Positions 40,215-54,904 are shown, counted from the stretch's first letter. The stretch: DNA of 64,000 nucleotides from an uncultured Pelagibacteraceae bacterium (GCA_902628195.1 CACOLY010000001.1:124001-188000); one strand, 5' to 3'. Notes: generated by a model not told the origin, from the sequence alone. Translations and numbers: made by a program.

Positions 40215-42170
40215 TTAATTAAAGCTTATTGGATCAACATCAACTGAAAGTTTTATTCCAGATGAAAATTTAAATTTTGAAATTATTAAGGCTAGGGAAT
40301 TCTGTAGTTTTAAAGTTTTTGGACCTCTTACAAGTAATCTTACTCGATATTTTTTTTTTAATCTAAATATAGGTGCACTCACTGGTCCTAAAATTTTTCC
40401 ATGGACCTTATTTTGTATAAGAGATTTAAATCTTATAGCTTCTTTTTCTAACTTATTTTCGTTTTCTCCTGTTAAGATAAGAGAAATAAATCTTTCAAAA
40501 GGAGGTAGATTATTTTTTTTTCTTATTTCTATTTCTTTATCTAAGAAAATTTCCGGATTTTTTTCAGTAATATCTGAAATCATTTTTGTATTGTAATTGT
40601 AAGTTTGAAAATAAACTGTCGAAGCTTTACCTGTTCGACCAGCTCTACCAGATAACTGATGATATAATTGTAAATTTTTTTCAGCAGTTCTTAAATCATG
40701 TCCATGAGAAGATAAATCAATATCTACTACAACAATACAATTTAAATTTGGAAAATGAAAACCTTTAGATATTAATTGTGTTCCAACTAAAATTTGAATT
40801 TCATTGTTAATTATTTTTTCTAATTTGTCCTTTGAACTTTTTTTATTCATAGTATCACTAGAAAAAATTTCAATTTTTTTTGATGGAAAAATTCTTTTTA
40901 CTTCTTCTGAAATTCTTTCAACACCTGGTCCACTGAATATAAAGTCACAAACTCCTTCCTTAGAACAATTTCTTTTAAGATAAGATTTAAAACCACAATA
41001 ATGACATAATAAATTTTTTTTATCTTTATGATAAACTAAATTTATTGAACAATTTGGACATGAAAACCTATTATAACATTTTTTACATAGAACATTTGGA
41101 GAAAAACCTCTTCTATTTAAAAAAAACAAAACTTGATCTTTTTTTTCTAAATGAAAGTTTACTTTTTTAATTACCTCTTTTGAAATCCATGATTGATTTT
41201 CTAATTCAACATCATTTAAATTTATTATTTCATAATTTGGTAAAGAAGCATTTTTATATCGTTGTGTGAGTTTGGAAATTCTATATTTCCTTTTTTTAAT
41301 GTTCTCATAAGTTTCTACTGATGGAACTGCAGTTATTAAATTAACAGGAATATTCTCAAATGATGCTCTTGATATTGCCATATCTCTCGCATTATATATT
41401 ACTCCTTCGTCTTGCTTATATGATTGGTCATGCTCTTCATCAACAATAATTAATCCTAATTTTTTAAATGGCAAAAATAATGATGATCTTGCCCCAATCA
41501 CTACATCTATTTTACCATTTATTATTCCACTCCATATTATTTCTTTATTTTTTTTGGTGATAGCAGAATGCCATATAGCTGGTTTGAAACCAAAAAATTC
41601 TATAAATTTTTTTTCAAATTGATTGGTCAAACCTATTTCTGGTAACATTATTAACCCTTGAAAACCTTTTTCTAAAATTTTTTTAAGAGCCTCAAAATAT
41701 ACAATTGTTTTTCCTGATCCAGTTGTACCTTGTAATACATGAACATTAAATTTATTGTTTGAAATATTAATCTCATTTAAAGATTTTTTTTGTTCATTTG
41801 TTAAATTAAATAAATTTTTTTTAATTTTGTTATTAAAATTTTTATTATATTTATTATCTATTTTCTCGATTGGTTTTCCGCTTAATAGCACAAGCTTTAA
41901 AGCCATCCCTTTTGGGACAAGATTATATTCGGAAAACCAGTTTAAAAACTCTAATGTATTTTTTTCTAAATTAGGGATTTGTAATCTTCGAATTATTTTT
42001 TTTATTTTAAAACTTTTATTGCTTTTTTTTTCAAAATGATCCCATACAACCCCTGTAATTTTAGATTTACCAAAAGGTACTTCAACAAAGTCTCCAATTT
42101 TCAAATTAATATCGCTTTCATATGTAAATGGATGATTAAATATATTTGGTAAAAGAATCGGAAACTTCAT
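40215..42170 (-). CDS. priA: Primosomal protein N' (helicase PriA)
   Basis: A 651-residue superfamily 2 helicase that restarts stalled replication forks. The N-terminal DNA-binding domain is followed by Walker A GTTGSGKTIVYF, DEEH in IIVDEEHDQSYKQD, and helicase motifs including LISKGFHFPNLNCIVVVD and QLSGRAGRTG. The zinc-binding cysteines are in LCKKCYNRFSCPNCSINLVYH-type and CHYCGFK segments; the next pair is spaced unusually (NCSKEGVC). It is somewhat shorter than the E. coli protein (732). The 14-base palindrome GCTTTAATTAAAGC spans its stop codon. Confidence 0.95.
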   Translation of the reverse strand: MKFPILLPNIFNHPFTYESDINLKIGDFVEVPFGKSKITGVVWDHFEKKSNKSFKIKKIIRRLQIPNLEKNTLEFLNWFSEYNLVPKGMALKLVLLSGKPIEKIDNKYNKNFNNKIKKNLFNLTNEQKKSLNEINISNNKFNVHVLQGTTGSGKTIVYFEALKKILEKGFQGLIMLPEIGLTNQFEKKFIEFFGFKPAIWHSAITKKNKEIIWSGIINGKIDVVIGARSSLFLPFKKLGLIIVDEEHDQSYKQDEGVIYNARDMAISRASFENIPVNLITAVPSVETYENIKKRKYRISKLTQRYKNASLPNYEIINLNDVELENQSWISKEVIKKVNFHLEKKDQVLFFLNRRGFSPNVLCKKCYNRFSCPNCSINLVYHKDKKNLLCHYCGFKSYLKRNCSKEGVCDFIFSGPGVERISEEVKRIFPSKKIEIFSSDTMNKKSSKDKLEKIINNEIQILVGTQLISKGFHFPNLNCIVVVDIDLSSHGHDLRTAEKNLQLYHQLSGRAGRTGKASTVYFQTYNYNTKMISDITEKNPEIFLDKEIEIRKKNNLPPFERFISLILTGENENKLEKEAIRFKSLIQNKVHGKILGPVSAPIFRLKKKYRVRLLVRGPKTLKLQNSLALIISKFKFSSGIKLSVDVDPISFN

Positions 42171-42191
42171 ACTTTATATTATGAAAATTTA

Positions 42192-43592
42192 TTAAGAGTG
42201 TATTGCTCTTTTATCTACAGATAATGCTGCCTCTTTCACGGCCTCTGAAAATGTTGGGTGTGCATGGCATGTTCTCGCAATATCCTCTGAACTTGCTCCA
42301 AATTCCATTGCAACACCAATTTCTGCTATTAATTCTCCTGCGTGAGGTCCAATTAAATGTGCTCCTAAAACTTTATCAGTTCTCTCATCAGCTAAAATTT
42401 TTACAAAGCCTTCAGTATCATCAATAGCTTTTGCTCTTGAATTGGCCATAAATGAAAATTTTCCAATTTTATATTTAATATTTTTTTCTATCAATTGTTC
42501 CTCAGTTTTACCGATAGAGGCAACCTCTGGGGTAGTGTAGATTACACCAGGAATTGTATCATAATTAACGTGACCTGATTGACCTGCGATATTTTCTGCA
42601 ACGGCTATTCCTTCATCCTCTGCTTTATGTGCAAGCATCGGTCCAGCTATAACATCTCCAATTGCATAAATATCGTCCAAATTTGTCATGAAACTCTCAT
42701 TGGTTTTAATTCTTTTTTTATCATCTAACTCAACACCAATTTTTTCTAAATTTAAACCATCTGTATTTGGTTTCCGACCAACAGAAATTAATACAACTTC
42801 ACACTCAAAATTTTTTTTATTTCCTTCTTTATTGGATGTGGAAACAATAACTCCTGTATTATTTTTTGTAACTTTTTCGACTTTGTGTTGAAGATGAAAA
42901 TTAATTCCTTGTTTTTTTAAAATTTTCATGAATTCTTTTGAAATCTCTTTATCCATACCTGGTGTTATATGGTCTAGAAACTCAACTACATGCACTTCTG
43001 ACCCTAGTCGAGACCAAACAGATCCCATTTCTAGTCCTATGTAACCACCTCCCACGACAACCATTTTTTTTGGTACTTTTTCTAAATTTAAAGCTCCTGT
43101 TGATGAAACAATTAATTTCTCGTCAAATTTAATATTTGGTAAAGACACTGGAACTGATCCTGTGGCAATAATAACTTTTTCTGTTTGAATTGTTGTTTCT
43201 TTGTTTGTATTGTCTTTTATTAAAATTTCTCTTTTTGATTTAAAACTTCCAGTTCCTCTAAAGTAAGTTACTTTATTTTTCTTTAGTAAGAATTCTACTC
43301 CTTTTGTTAAAACTGTGACTGCCTTTTCTTTGCTTTTCATCATTTTTGGGAGATTTAATTTAACCTCACTAACTTCAATCCCTTTATTTGATAAATTTTT
43401 AACTTTGTGAAACTCTTCAGATAAATTTAGTAAACTTTTTGATGGAATACAGCCTATATTTAAACAAGTCCCACCTAGTGATCCTCTTGACTCGATACAG
43501 GCTGTTTTTAAGCCTAATTGTGCCAACCTTATAGCACATACATACCCGCCGGGACCCCCACCAATTACTACAGCTTGAAATTTTTCTGACAT
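42192..43592 (-). CDS. lpdA: Dihydrolipoamide dehydrogenase (E3)
   Basis: A 466-residue FAD enzyme that reoxidises lipoyl groups of 2-oxoacid dehydrogenase complexes using NAD. GGGPGGYVCAIRLAQLG binds FAD, the redox disulfide is Cys43/Cys48 in GGTCLNIGCIPSKSLL, VVGGGYIGLEMGSVW binds NAD, and the His-Glu dyad is in CHAHPTFSEAVKEA. It starts next to sucB with no gap, so this copy serves the 2-oxoglutarate dehydrogenase complex. It may also serve others. Confidence 0.97.
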   Translation of the reverse strand: MSEKFQAVVIGGGPGGYVCAIRLAQLGLKTACIESRGSLGGTCLNIGCIPSKSLLNLSEEFHKVKNLSNKGIEVSEVKLNLPKMMKSKEKAVTVLTKGVEFLLKKNKVTYFRGTGSFKSKREILIKDNTNKETTIQTEKVIIATGSVPVSLPNIKFDEKLIVSSTGALNLEKVPKKMVVVGGGYIGLEMGSVWSRLGSEVHVVEFLDHITPGMDKEISKEFMKILKKQGINFHLQHKVEKVTKNNTGVIVSTSNKEGNKKNFECEVVLISVGRKPNTDGLNLEKIGVELDDKKRIKTNESFMTNLDDIYAIGDVIAGPMLAHKAEDEGIAVAENIAGQSGHVNYDTIPGVIYTTPEVASIGKTEEQLIEKNIKYKIGKFSFMANSRAKAIDDTEGFVKILADERTDKVLGAHLIGPHAGELIAEIGVAMEFGASSEDIARTCHAHPTFSEAVKEAALSVDKRAIHS

Positions 43593-44894
43593 CTAAATAT
43601 CTAAAAATAATCTTCTTGGATCTTCTAGACTCTCCTTAATCATTTTTAAAAACGAAACTGACTCCTTCCCATCAATAATTCTGTGATCATATGATAAAGC
43701 TAAATACATTACAGGTCTGATTTTAATATCACCATCAACTACTATTGGTCGATCTACAATATTATGCATCCCAAGCACTCCTGATTGAGGTAAATTCAGT
43801 ATTGGCGTTGAAAGCATTGAGCCATAAACTCCACCATTGCTGATTGTAAAAGTTCCTCCTTGTAAATCTTCAATAGTAAGTTTTCCATTTTTGGCTTTTT
43901 CAGAAATTTCTTTAATATTTTTTTCAATATCCGCAAATGACAATTCATCGGCATCTTTTAAAACTGGGACTACAAGCCCTTTATCTGTACCAACCGCAAA
44001 ACTAATATTGTAATAATTTTTATAAATTATTTCATCACCTTCAATTTCGGCATTAACAGCCGGAAAATTTTTTAATGCCACTACACATGCTTTGACAAAA
44101 AATGACATTAAACCAAGTTTAATTCCATATCGATTTTGAAAATCTTCTTGGTTATCTTTTCTCATTTCCATTATATTGGTCATATCGACTTCATTAAATG
44201 TAGTAAGCAGAGCTGCATTTTCTTGTGCTTGTTTTAATCTTTTAGCAATAGTTTGTCTTAATCTGGTCATTTTAATTCTTTCTTCTTGACCATATTTGAT
44301 TTTTCTCTCAGATGGTGGAGGGTTCACACCCATAAGATTAATTAAATCACCTTTTAATATTCTTCCATCTTTTCCAGAACCTTTTACTGTTTCTAAGTCA
44401 ATTTTATTTTCAGCAATAATTTTTCTGACTGCTGGAGAGAGATTTTGATCTGTTTTCTGTTTTTTTATTTTAGATTTTTTTTGAATTTCATTTGTTAAAA
44501 TAAGTGGTTGCTCATCTTCTTCTTTTGTTTTTTCTTCTCCACTTTCAAATATCTCAGGTTCTTTTTTTTGAGGTTCAAGATTTACTATATTATTTTCATT
44601 TTCTTTTATTAGGGGCTCTATTTTTTGAATTTCTTTATCTTTTTTTGATTTTATTCCATTTTCTGATACAGATCCTAAAAGTGAACCAACTTCTACTACT
44701 GAACCATCTTTTGAATTAATTTCAGCTAATGTTCCGGATATAGGAGAAGGTACTTCTAAATTTACTTTATCCGTTTCTAACTCAACTATAGGTTCATCAG
44801 CCTCAACAGTGTCTCCCTCACTTTTAAGCCATTTTGATACTGTTGCCTCTGTTATACTCTCACCTAAAACAGGAACTAAAATTTTTTCACTCAT
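43593..44894 (-). CDS. sucB: 2-Oxoglutarate dehydrogenase E2 (dihydrolipoamide succinyltransferase)
   Basis: A 433-residue E2 core of the 2-oxoglutarate dehydrogenase complex. One lipoyl domain (1-80) carries the lipoylated lysine at Lys43 in [14 protein letters not shown]. An acidic linker (90-145) follows. The peripheral subunit-binding domain is [19 protein letters not shown]. The catalytic domain ends with [18 protein letters not shown], holding the active-site histidine and aspartate. It lies 6 bases after sucA and abuts lpdA. Confidence 0.97.
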   Translation of the reverse strand: MSEKILVPVLGESITEATVSKWLKSEGDTVEADEPIVELETDKVNLEVPSPISGTLAEINSKDGSVVEVGSLLGSVSENGIKSKKDKEIQKIEPLIKENENNIVNLEPQKKEPEIFESGEEKTKEEDEQPLILTNEIQKKSKIKKQKTDQNLSPAVRKIIAENKIDLETVKGSGKDGRILKGDLINLMGVNPPPSERKIKYGQEERIKMTRLRQTIAKRLKQAQENAALLTTFNEVDMTNIMEMRKDNQEDFQNRYGIKLGLMSFFVKACVVALKNFPAVNAEIEGDEIIYKNYYNISFAVGTDKGLVVPVLKDADELSFADIEKNIKEISEKAKNGKLTIEDLQGGTFTISNGGVYGSMLSTPILNLPQSGVLGMHNIVDRPIVVDGDIKIRPVMYLALSYDHRIIDGKESVSFLKMIKESLEDPRRLFLDI

Positions 44895-44900
44895 TATATA

Positions 44901-47774
44901 TTAATCAAAAACTTTTTTTAAAATTTCTTGTTGTTGAGAATTGTGCCTTTTCACATATCCTGTTGCCGGAGATGCATCTGGCATTCTTCCTATATAAGAA
45001 ACTTGTTTATTATTAGCCTTTATACTATCTAATGTCCATTGGATATAATCTCTAACTGAAAACCAAGCTCCCATATTCTTTGGTTCCTCTTGACACCAAT
45101 AAAATTTAGCATTTTTTGCATAAGGTTTTAATTCTTTTACAAGGCTTTTTGCTGGAAATGGATATAGTTGTTCGATTCTATAAAAAACAATATCATCCCT
45201 TTTTTGTTTTTCTCTTGCCTCTAGCAAGTCAAAATAAATTTTACCAGAGCATAAAATTACTTTTTTTATTTTTTTTGCCTTTTTTAACTTAATAAAACCT
45301 TTTGATTTTGTATCTATAGCATGATCCCACAATACTCTATGAAAAGAATTTTTTTTATTGAAATCATCTAAATTAGATACACAATATTTATGACGTAATA
45401 AAGATTTTGGAGTCATTATTATTAGAGGTTTTCTAAAATCTCTATGCATTTGTCTTCTTAGTGCATGAAAATAATTAGCAGGTGTAGTACAATTCATTAC
45501 TTGCATATTGTCATTAGAACATAATTGCAAAAATCTTTCTAATCTTGCAGAAGAATGTTCTGGACCTTGTCCTTCATATCCATGAGGTAATAACATCACC
45601 AAACCAGAAGCTCTTGACCATTTTCTTTCACCTGATGCTATAAATTGATCAATTACAACTTGTGCACCGTTTGCAAAATCTCCAAATTGAGCTTCCCATA
45701 ATGTTAAGGTGTTTGGTTCAACTAAACTATAACCATATTCAAATCCTAAAACTGCTAATTCAGACAAAAAACTATCTACAACTTCAAAGTTTTTCTGTTT
45801 TTTTGAAATATTATTTAAAGGTATATATCTTGAATTATCTAATTGATTTCTTAAAACTGAGTGTCTTTGGCTAAATGTACCCCTTCCTGAGTCTTGGCCT
45901 ACTAACCTGACAGGATAGCCTTCCTCAAGAAGAGACCCAAAAGCTAAAGCTTCAGCAGTAGACCAATCTATTCCTGATCCATTTTTAACACACAGTTTTC
46001 TATTATATAAAATTTTATAAATTGTCTTATGAATATTAATTTCACTCGGTATTGAGTTAATTTTATTAGATATTTCCAGTAATTTTTTTGTATCTGCTCC
46101 TGTTACACCTCTTTTATCTTTCCCTCTCTCAGGCTTGTATCTAGACCAAGTACCCTCAAACCACTCTATTTTTGGTTTGTAATCTTTTGCAGTTTTAAAT
46201 TGATCATCAAGCAAGTTTTTAAATTTTTTTATAGAGCTATTTAAAAAATCTTTTGAAATTGTTCCATTTTTAATTAATCTTTCTCCATATACGTTAACAG
46301 GAGATGGATGGGATCTTATTTTTTTATACATTAAAGGTTGAGTGAATGAGGGCTCGTCACCCTCATTATGACCAAATCTTCTGTAGCAAATTAAATCTAT
46401 AACTACGTCTCTATTAAATTTTAACCTAAAGTCTGTAGCTATTCTTCCAGCATAAACTACTGCCTCTGGATCATCACCATTAACATGAATTATTGGGGCT
46501 TCAACCATTTTTGCAATATCTGATGGGTAGGGTGAGGACCTTGCAAATCTAGGACTTGTTGTAAAACCTATTTGATTATTAATTATTATATGAATAGTTC
46601 CACCTGTATTATGACCTGGTAATCCAGACATTGCAAAACATTCAGCAACTACTCCCTGTCCAGCAAATGCAGCATCACCATGAATTAAAATTGGTATTAC
46701 TTTTTTTCTTTCTTTATCTTTATGAAAGAATTGTTTAGCTCTTGTTTGCCCTAGTACAACAGGATTAACTGCTTCTAAATGAGATGGATTATCTGTTAAA
46801 CTAACGTGAACTGAATTTCCATCAAATTCTCTATCAGAAGAAGCACCCAAATGATATTTTACATCACCAGCACCATCTTCAGAGGAACTAAACTCACCGG
46901 CAAACTCATTAAAAATCCTTTTATAAGATTTTTGCAAAACATTTGCTAAAACATTAAGTCTTCCACGATGAGACATTCCAATCTTAACTTCTTTAATTTG
47001 TGATTGACCTCCAATCTTGATTATTTGCTCCAATGCAGGAATTAAACTTTCACCACCATCAAGTCCAAATCTTTTAGTTCCTACATATTTTGTATGCAAA
47101 AATTTTTCAAATCCTTCAGCTTGAATTAATTTATTTAAAATTGCTTCTTTTCCATTTTGTGTAAATTTAAAGTCGTCAGTCTTTTCAACCCTATCCCTAA
47201 ACCACTTTCTTTCAGTTGGATTTGATATATGCATGTATTCATAACCTATTGAACCACAATATTTATCTCTTAAAAATTCTAAAATCTCTCTTATGTTTGA
47301 GTATTGTTTATTTGTAACTCCATCTAAGAAAATTTTTTTATTATAATCTTCTTTCTTAAAACCATATGACTCAGGATGTAGTTCATCCAAATATTCTGAT
47401 TTCATCATTCCCAAAGGGTCAAGCTTAGCTATTAAATGTCCTCGTTGTCTATAAGACCTAATCATTGCCACTGCTTTAATTGAATTGGCATTAGATTTAA
47501 TTATTTCTAATTCATTGATTTCAACATTTTTAGTAATTTTTTCTTTGATATCTTTAACAAATATTTTATCTTTTTTAGGACTCCATGATGGACCATTAAT
47601 TTCATTTACAATAATGTCAATTTCATCACCAATTTCATCAAAATAATTTTTCCAACTTTGAGGTAAATTTGTATCTTTATTAATGTACTGTAGGTACATT
47701 TGTTCAATAAAGGCACTATTAGATTTGCTTAAAAATCCTGTTTTTTCGAATTCTAAATTTTTTGAAGAGGACAT
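44901..47774 (-). CDS. sucA: 2-Oxoglutarate dehydrogenase E1
   Basis: A 957-residue thiamine-diphosphate enzyme that decarboxylates 2-oxoglutarate and passes the succinyl group to SucB. The N-terminal helix AFIEQMYLQYINKDTNLPQ is the E2-binding end. KIGMSHRGRLNVLANVL, HGDAAFAGQGVVAE, NNQIGFTTSPR and the C-terminal LPHGYEGQGPEHSSARLERFLQLC segment are all conserved. Length is close to the E. coli protein (933). It follows sucD by 32 bases on the same strand. Confidence 0.98.
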   Translation of the reverse strand: MSSSKNLEFEKTGFLSKSNSAFIEQMYLQYINKDTNLPQSWKNYFDEIGDEIDIIVNEINGPSWSPKKDKIFVKDIKEKITKNVEINELEIIKSNANSIKAVAMIRSYRQRGHLIAKLDPLGMMKSEYLDELHPESYGFKKEDYNKKIFLDGVTNKQYSNIREILEFLRDKYCGSIGYEYMHISNPTERKWFRDRVEKTDDFKFTQNGKEAILNKLIQAEGFEKFLHTKYVGTKRFGLDGGESLIPALEQIIKIGGQSQIKEVKIGMSHRGRLNVLANVLQKSYKRIFNEFAGEFSSSEDGAGDVKYHLGASSDREFDGNSVHVSLTDNPSHLEAVNPVVLGQTRAKQFFHKDKERKKVIPILIHGDAAFAGQGVVAECFAMSGLPGHNTGGTIHIIINNQIGFTTSPRFARSSPYPSDIAKMVEAPIIHVNGDDPEAVVYAGRIATDFRLKFNRDVVIDLICYRRFGHNEGDEPSFTQPLMYKKIRSHPSPVNVYGERLIKNGTISKDFLNSSIKKFKNLLDDQFKTAKDYKPKIEWFEGTWSRYKPERGKDKRGVTGADTKKLLEISNKINSIPSEINIHKTIYKILYNRKLCVKNGSGIDWSTAEALAFGSLLEEGYPVRLVGQDSGRGTFSQRHSVLRNQLDNSRYIPLNNISKKQKNFEVVDSFLSELAVLGFEYGYSLVEPNTLTLWEAQFGDFANGAQVVIDQFIASGERKWSRASGLVMLLPHGYEGQGPEHSSARLERFLQLCSNDNMQVMNCTTPANYFHALRRQMHRDFRKPLIIMTPKSLLRHKYCVSNLDDFNKKNSFHRVLWDHAIDTKSKGFIKLKKAKKIKKVILCSGKIYFDLLEAREKQKRDDIVFYRIEQLYPFPAKSLVKELKPYAKNAKFYWCQEEPKNMGAWFSVRDYIQWTLDSIKANNKQVSYIGRMPDASPATGYVKRHNSQQQEILKKVFD

Positions 47775-47806
47775 TTTTTTTTAATATAGACTTAGAAAAT
47801 AATTTT

Positions 47807-48682
47807 TCAATTAGACAATTTATCAAAAAGAGTTTCACCAATTTTAGAAGGTGAGTTTGCGATAGTTATACCGCAATCTTCCATCTTTTTTATTTTATCT
47901 TTTGCACCACCCTTACCTCCAGAAATAATTGCCCCTGCATGACCCATTCGTCTTCCTGGAGGAGCAGTAACTCCTGCTATAAATCCGACAATTGGTTTTT
48001 TTATCTTATGGTTTTTAACAAACTCTGCTGCCTCCTCTTCTGCAGTACCACCAATTTCACCTATCATTAAAATTGATTTAGTTTCATTATCATTTAAAAA
48101 TAAATCTAAACAATCTATAAAATTTGTGCCATTTATTGGATCACCTCCAATTCCAATACATGTTGATTGCCCAAGGCCATTTTCAGTAGTTTGAGCGACA
48201 GCTTCGTAAGTTAAAGTTCCCGATCTAGAAACTATACCCACAGATCCCTTTTTATGAATATTACCTGGCATAATTCCAATCTTACACTCATCAGGAGTTA
48301 TAATTCCAGGGCAGTTTGGACCTATTAGTCTAGATTTTGATTTTGATAATTTTTGCTTTACCTTTAACATATCTTGAATTGGTATTCCTTCAGTTATACA
48401 AACGATAAGTTCGATCGAAGCATCAATCGCTTCAATAATTGCTGCTGCAGCAAATTTTGCTGGAACATAAATCATTGTAGCATTTACACCTTCAGAGTCT
48501 TTGGCTTCTTTTACAGTATTAAAAACAGGAAGACCTAGGTGTTTTTCCCCACCTTTTTTTGGTGTAACTCCACCAACTAATTTTGTTCCATATTTAATTG
48601 CCTGCTCAGAATGAAATGTTCCATGTTTACCCGTGAAACCCTGACAAATTAATCTAGTTTCTTTATTTACTAAAACCGACAT
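47807..48682 (-). CDS. sucD: Succinyl-CoA synthetase alpha subunit
   Basis: A 291-residue subunit that binds CoA and carries the phosphohistidine. The CoA-binding part has [21 protein letters not shown] and [30 protein letters not shown] is the family signature. The phosphorylated histidine is in [18 protein letters not shown]. The complex makes ATP (or GTP) and succinate from succinyl-CoA. The start abuts the sucC stop. Confidence 0.98.
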   Translation of the reverse strand: MSVLVNKETRLICQGFTGKHGTFHSEQAIKYGTKLVGGVTPKKGGEKHLGLPVFNTVKEAKDSEGVNATMIYVPAKFAAAAIIEAIDASIELIVCITEGIPIQDMLKVKQKLSKSKSRLIGPNCPGIITPDECKIGIMPGNIHKKGSVGIVSRSGTLTYEAVAQTTENGLGQSTCIGIGGDPINGTNFIDCLDLFLNDNETKSILMIGEIGGTAEEEAAEFVKNHKIKKPIVGFIAGVTAPPGRRMGHAGAIISGGKGGAKDKIKKMEDCGITIANSPSKIGETLFDKLSN

Positions 48683-49842
48683 CTATTTTATTGCCTCAAC
48701 TATTTTTTTTGCAGCATCATCAAGATTTTCAGCTGAGATCAATTTTAATCCTGAATTATCTAATATTTCTTTACCTTCTTTAAAGTTAGTACCCGCTAAT
48801 CTAACCACAAGTGGAACACTAATATTGATTTCTTTTGCTGCATCAACAACTCCTTGAGCAAGTACATCACATCTCATGATTCCCCCAAAAATATTTATTA
48901 ATATTCCTTTAACATTTTGATCTGATAAAATTATCTTAAAGGCAGCTGAAACTTTTTCTTTAGAAGCACCTCCACCTACATCTAAAAAATTTGCTGGTTC
49001 TTGACCATATAATTTAATTATATCCATTGTTGCCATAGCTAAGCCAGCACCATTAACCATACAACCAATATTTCCATCTAATTTAATATAAGCTAAATCA
49101 TATTTACTTGCTTCAATTTCTGCAGGATCTTCCTCATTTAAATCTCTTAACTTTAAAATTTCTGGATGTCTAAATAGTGCATTACTATCAAAATTAACTT
49201 TAGCATCTAAACATATAATTTTTTTTTCTTTTGTTAATATTAGTGGATTTACCTCGACCATATTTGCATCAGTTTTTATAAACATTTTATATAATGATTT
49301 AATTAATGATATTGCTTCAATTTTTGAACTACCATCTAAATTAAATATCTTTATAATTTCTTCACATTGTTCGTTTGAGATTTCATCTTTTAATTCAACT
49401 TTTGTTGTTGAAATTTTATTAGGAGATTTTATAGCCACCTCTTCAATATCCATTCCACCCTGATCGCTAGAAATGAATACAATTTTTGATGAAGCCCTAT
49501 CTACTAGGCATGAAAGATAAAATTCTTTTTCAATTTTTGAAGAAACTTCAACATAAAGTCTTTTTACTTCTCTACCTTCTGGTCCTGTTTGATGCGTAAC
49601 TAACTTTTTTCCTAAAAGCTCTTTCGCTGACTTTCTTAGTTCTTCTAAATTATCTAAAATTTTTACACCACCAGCTTTTCCTCTACCTCCTGCATGTATT
49701 TGAGCTTTTAAAACAAATTTGTCCGTTTTTAACGACTTGCATTTCTCTAATAATTCCTCAACCGTAAAACCAACAACTCCTTCAGGTACTGCGGCTCCAA
49801 ATTCTTTTAAAATTTGTTTTGCTTGATGCTCGTGGATATTCA

Positions 49843-49843
<1 letters not shown>
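48683..49843 (-). CDS. sucC: Succinyl-CoA synthetase beta subunit
   Basis: A 386-residue ATP-grasp subunit that binds nucleotide and succinate. [59 protein letters not shown] and [13 protein letters not shown] are conserved, as is [15 protein letters not shown]. It shares one base with mdh and abuts sucD. It forms the alpha2beta2 or alphabeta enzyme with SucD. Confidence 0.98.
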
Positions 49844-52307
<2,464 letters not shown>

Positions 52308-52349
52308 GAATACGATCTTTTAGATTAAAAATTCTTAATAGTCTATTGA

Positions 52350-53129
52350 TTAAATATTAGCTGTTGCTAACATTTTTTTTATTTCCGCTATTGCTTTTGC
52401 AGGATTTAAACCTTTTGGGCAAGCACTTGTACAGTTAAGAATTGTATGACAACGATATAACTTTAGTTCATCAGCAACTTTTTTCAATCTTACTTGCCTT
52501 TCTTCATCTCTACTATCTATAATCCATCTATATGCTTGCAATAACACTGCTGGACCTAAATATTTATCTCCATTCCACCAATAACTAGGACATGATGTTG
52601 AACAACACGCACACATAATGCACTCATATGCACCATCTAGTTTTGCTCGATCTTCTTTTGATTGAATAATTTCTTTTGTCTTTGAGTTAGAATTTGATTT
52701 TAACCAAGGTTCAATTGATTTGTATTGTTTATACAAACCATCTAAATCTCCTATTAAATCTTTCTTAACTTTAAGATGAGGAAGTGGGTAAATATTTAAG
52801 TCACCATCAATTTCTGTATGAGGTTTTGTACAAGCTAAACCATTTTTTCCACCCATATTCATTGCACAAGAACCACATACTCCATGTGCACAAGATCTTC
52901 TGTAAGCCAATGTAGGATCAATTTCATTTTTAATCTTATTCAAAACATCTAGTACTTTTGAGGGGCAATTGTCCATATCGACCTCATATGTATCAATTCT
53001 AGGATTTTCGTCTGTAGAGGGATCCCATCTATATATATTAACTTTTCTTAAATTCTTTGAGCCAGTTTTATCTTTAAAATATTTACCTTTTTTAAGTTTT
53101 GAATTTTCTGGTAAATTTATTTGAGCCAT
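52350..53129 (-). CDS. sdhB: Succinate dehydrogenase iron-sulfur subunit
   Basis: A 259-residue subunit with three iron-sulfur clusters linking FAD to quinone. The [2Fe-2S] cysteines are in [18 protein letters not shown]. The [4Fe-4S] motif is [16 protein letters not shown], and the remaining cysteines are in [17 protein letters not shown]. It shares one base with sdhA and ends the sdhCDAB operon. All ligands needed for function are present. Confidence 0.98.
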   Translation of the reverse strand: MAQINLPENSKLKKGKYFKDKTGSKNLRKVNIYRWDPSTDENPRIDTYEVDMDNCPSKVLDVLNKIKNEIDPTLAYRRSCAHGVCGSCAMNMGGKNGLACTKPHTEIDGDLNIYPLPHLKVKKDLIGDLDGLYKQYKSIEPWLKSNSNSKTKEIIQSKEDRAKLDGAYECIMCACCSTSCPSYWWNGDKYLGPAVLLQAYRWIIDSRDEERQVRLKKVADELKLYRCHTILNCTSACPKGLNPAKAIAEIKKMLATANI

Positions 53130-54904
53130 CAGTAAACTCTTTCCTGTGGTGGAAAATATTGAACATCATTAGTTAAAGTAGATTTATGTACATCTCTATA
53201 ACTTATTTTTGTATTTTTCCCATCACACCAGGCAAGTGTATGTTGCATAAATTTTTTATCATCTCTATTTGGAAAATCCTCTCTTGCATGAGCACCTCGA
53301 CTTTCCTTTCTGTTATATGCAGAGTCGACGGTAACAACAGCTTGTCTAATCAAATTATCAAATTCTAAAGTTTCTACTAAATCTGTATTAAATATTAATG
53401 ATTTATCTTTCACTGATAATGAATCTAAACCATCATATGTCTCTCTTATTTCATCAACGCCTTCTTTAAGAGTTTTTTCAGTTCTAAAAACTGCACATTT
53501 AGATTGCATTGTTTTTTGCATTGAAAGTCTCAATTCTGCTGTACCAACATTACCATTAGCATTTCTTATTTTGTCAAATCGATCTAAACATTTTTGAGTT
53601 TCAGTTTCACTTATTTCTTCATGTGGCATTCCAGGTTTTATAAGTTCTGCTGCTCTTTTTGCTGCTGCTCTTCCAAAAACTACTAAATCAATTAATGAGT
53701 TTGATCCAAGTCTATTTGCACCGTGAACTGAAACACATGCGGCTTCTCCTATTGCCATTAATCCTGGAACTGTTTTTTCTGCACCATTTACAGTTAACAC
53801 TTCAGCTTTGTAATTTGTTGGAATACCTCCCATATTATAATGAACCGTTGGAACAACTGGAATTGGTTCTTTAGTTACATCTACATTAGCAAATAATCGT
53901 GCTGCATCAGTTATCCCTGGCAGTCTACTTTCGATTATATCTTTATCTAAATGACTTAGATTCAGATGAACATGATCTTTATCTTTTCCTACACCTCTTC
54001 CTTCATTAATTTCAATTGACATTGATCTACTTACAACATCTCTTGAAGCTAAATCTTTTGCCTTAGGTGCATATCTTTCCATAAATCTTTCACCTTTAGA
54101 ATTTGTAAGATATCCTCCTTCTCCTCTAGCTCCTTCTGTTATTAATGTGCCATGCCCATAAATTCCTGTTGGGTGAAATTGTACAAACTCCATATCTTGT
54201 AAAGGTAATCCAGCTCTTAGGACCATTGCATTGCCATCTCCAGTACAAGTATGAGCAGATGTCGCCGAATAATAAACTTTACCGTAACCACCCGTTGCTA
54301 TAATTACTGTATGAGCTCTAAATCTATGAATAGTTCCATCGTTTAAGTTCCAAGCAATTAATCCTTTGCAAGCACCATTTTTCATCAATAAATCTAATGC
54401 AAAATATTCTATAAAAAATTCAGTTTTATGTTTTAAAGCTTGTCCATATAATGTGTGTAAAATTGCATGACCAGTTCTATCAGCTGCAGCACAAGTTCTT
54501 TGTACAATCCCATTACCATAATTTTTTGTCATTCCACCAAATGGTCTTTGGTATATCTTGCCATCATCTGTTCTACTAAAAGGCACACCATATTTTTCTA
54601 ATTCAATTACAGCCTTTGGAGCCTCTTTACAAAGATATTCAATACTATCTTGATCACCTAACCAATCTGCACCTTTAACAGTATCATACATGTGCCAACG
54701 CCAATCATCTTCACCCATATTACCTAAAGCAGCAGATATGCCGCCTTGGGCAGCAGAAGTATGACTTCTAGTTGGAAAAACTTTTGAAATGCATGCAGTT
54801 TTTAATCCAGCTTCACTTAAGCCAACTGCAGCTCTCAAGCCTGAGCCTCCAGCACCTAGAACCACTACATCGTATTCATGATCAATTATTTTATATGAAC
54901 TCAT
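53129..54904 (-). CDS. sdhA: Succinate dehydrogenase flavoprotein subunit
   Basis: A 591-residue subunit that oxidises succinate at a covalently bound [23 protein letters not shown] binds FAD, and the flavin-linking histidine is in [46 protein letters not shown] and [18 protein letters not shown] line the active site. It overlaps sdhD by four bases. Its sequence is close to mitochondrial SDHA, as is usual for alphaproteobacteria. Confidence 0.98.
   Translation of the reverse strand: MSSYKIIDHEYDVVVLGAGGSGLRAAVGLSEAGLKTACISKVFPTRSHTSAAQGGISAALGNMGEDDWRWHMYDTVKGADWLGDQDSIEYLCKEAPKAVIELEKYGVPFSRTDDGKIYQRPFGGMTKNYGNGIVQRTCAAADRTGHAILHTLYGQALKHKTEFFIEYFALDLLMKNGACKGLIAWNLNDGTIHRFRAHTVIIATGGYGKVYYSATSAHTCTGDGNAMVLRAGLPLQDMEFVQFHPTGIYGHGTLITEGARGEGGYLTNSKGERFMERYAPKAKDLASRDVVSRSMSIEINEGRGVGKDKDHVHLNLSHLDKDIIESRLPGITDAARLFANVDVTKEPIPVVPTVHYNMGGIPTNYKAEVLTVNGAEKTVPGLMAIGEAACVSVHGANRLGSNSLIDLVVFGRAAAKRAAELIKPGMPHEEISETETQKCLDRFDKIRNANGNVGTAELRLSMQKTMQSKCAVFRTEKTLKEGVDEIRETYDGLDSLSVKDKSLIFNTDLVETLEFDNLIRQAVVTVDSAYNRKESRGAHAREDFPNRDDKKFMQHTLAWCDGKNTKISYRDVHKSTLTNDVQYFPPQERVY

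Noticed and set aside
40212-40225. Perfect palindrome GCTTTAATTAAAGC at the end of priA as a terminator
   Set aside because: It is A/T-rich, has no loop to speak of and no U tract follows in the direction of priA transcription.
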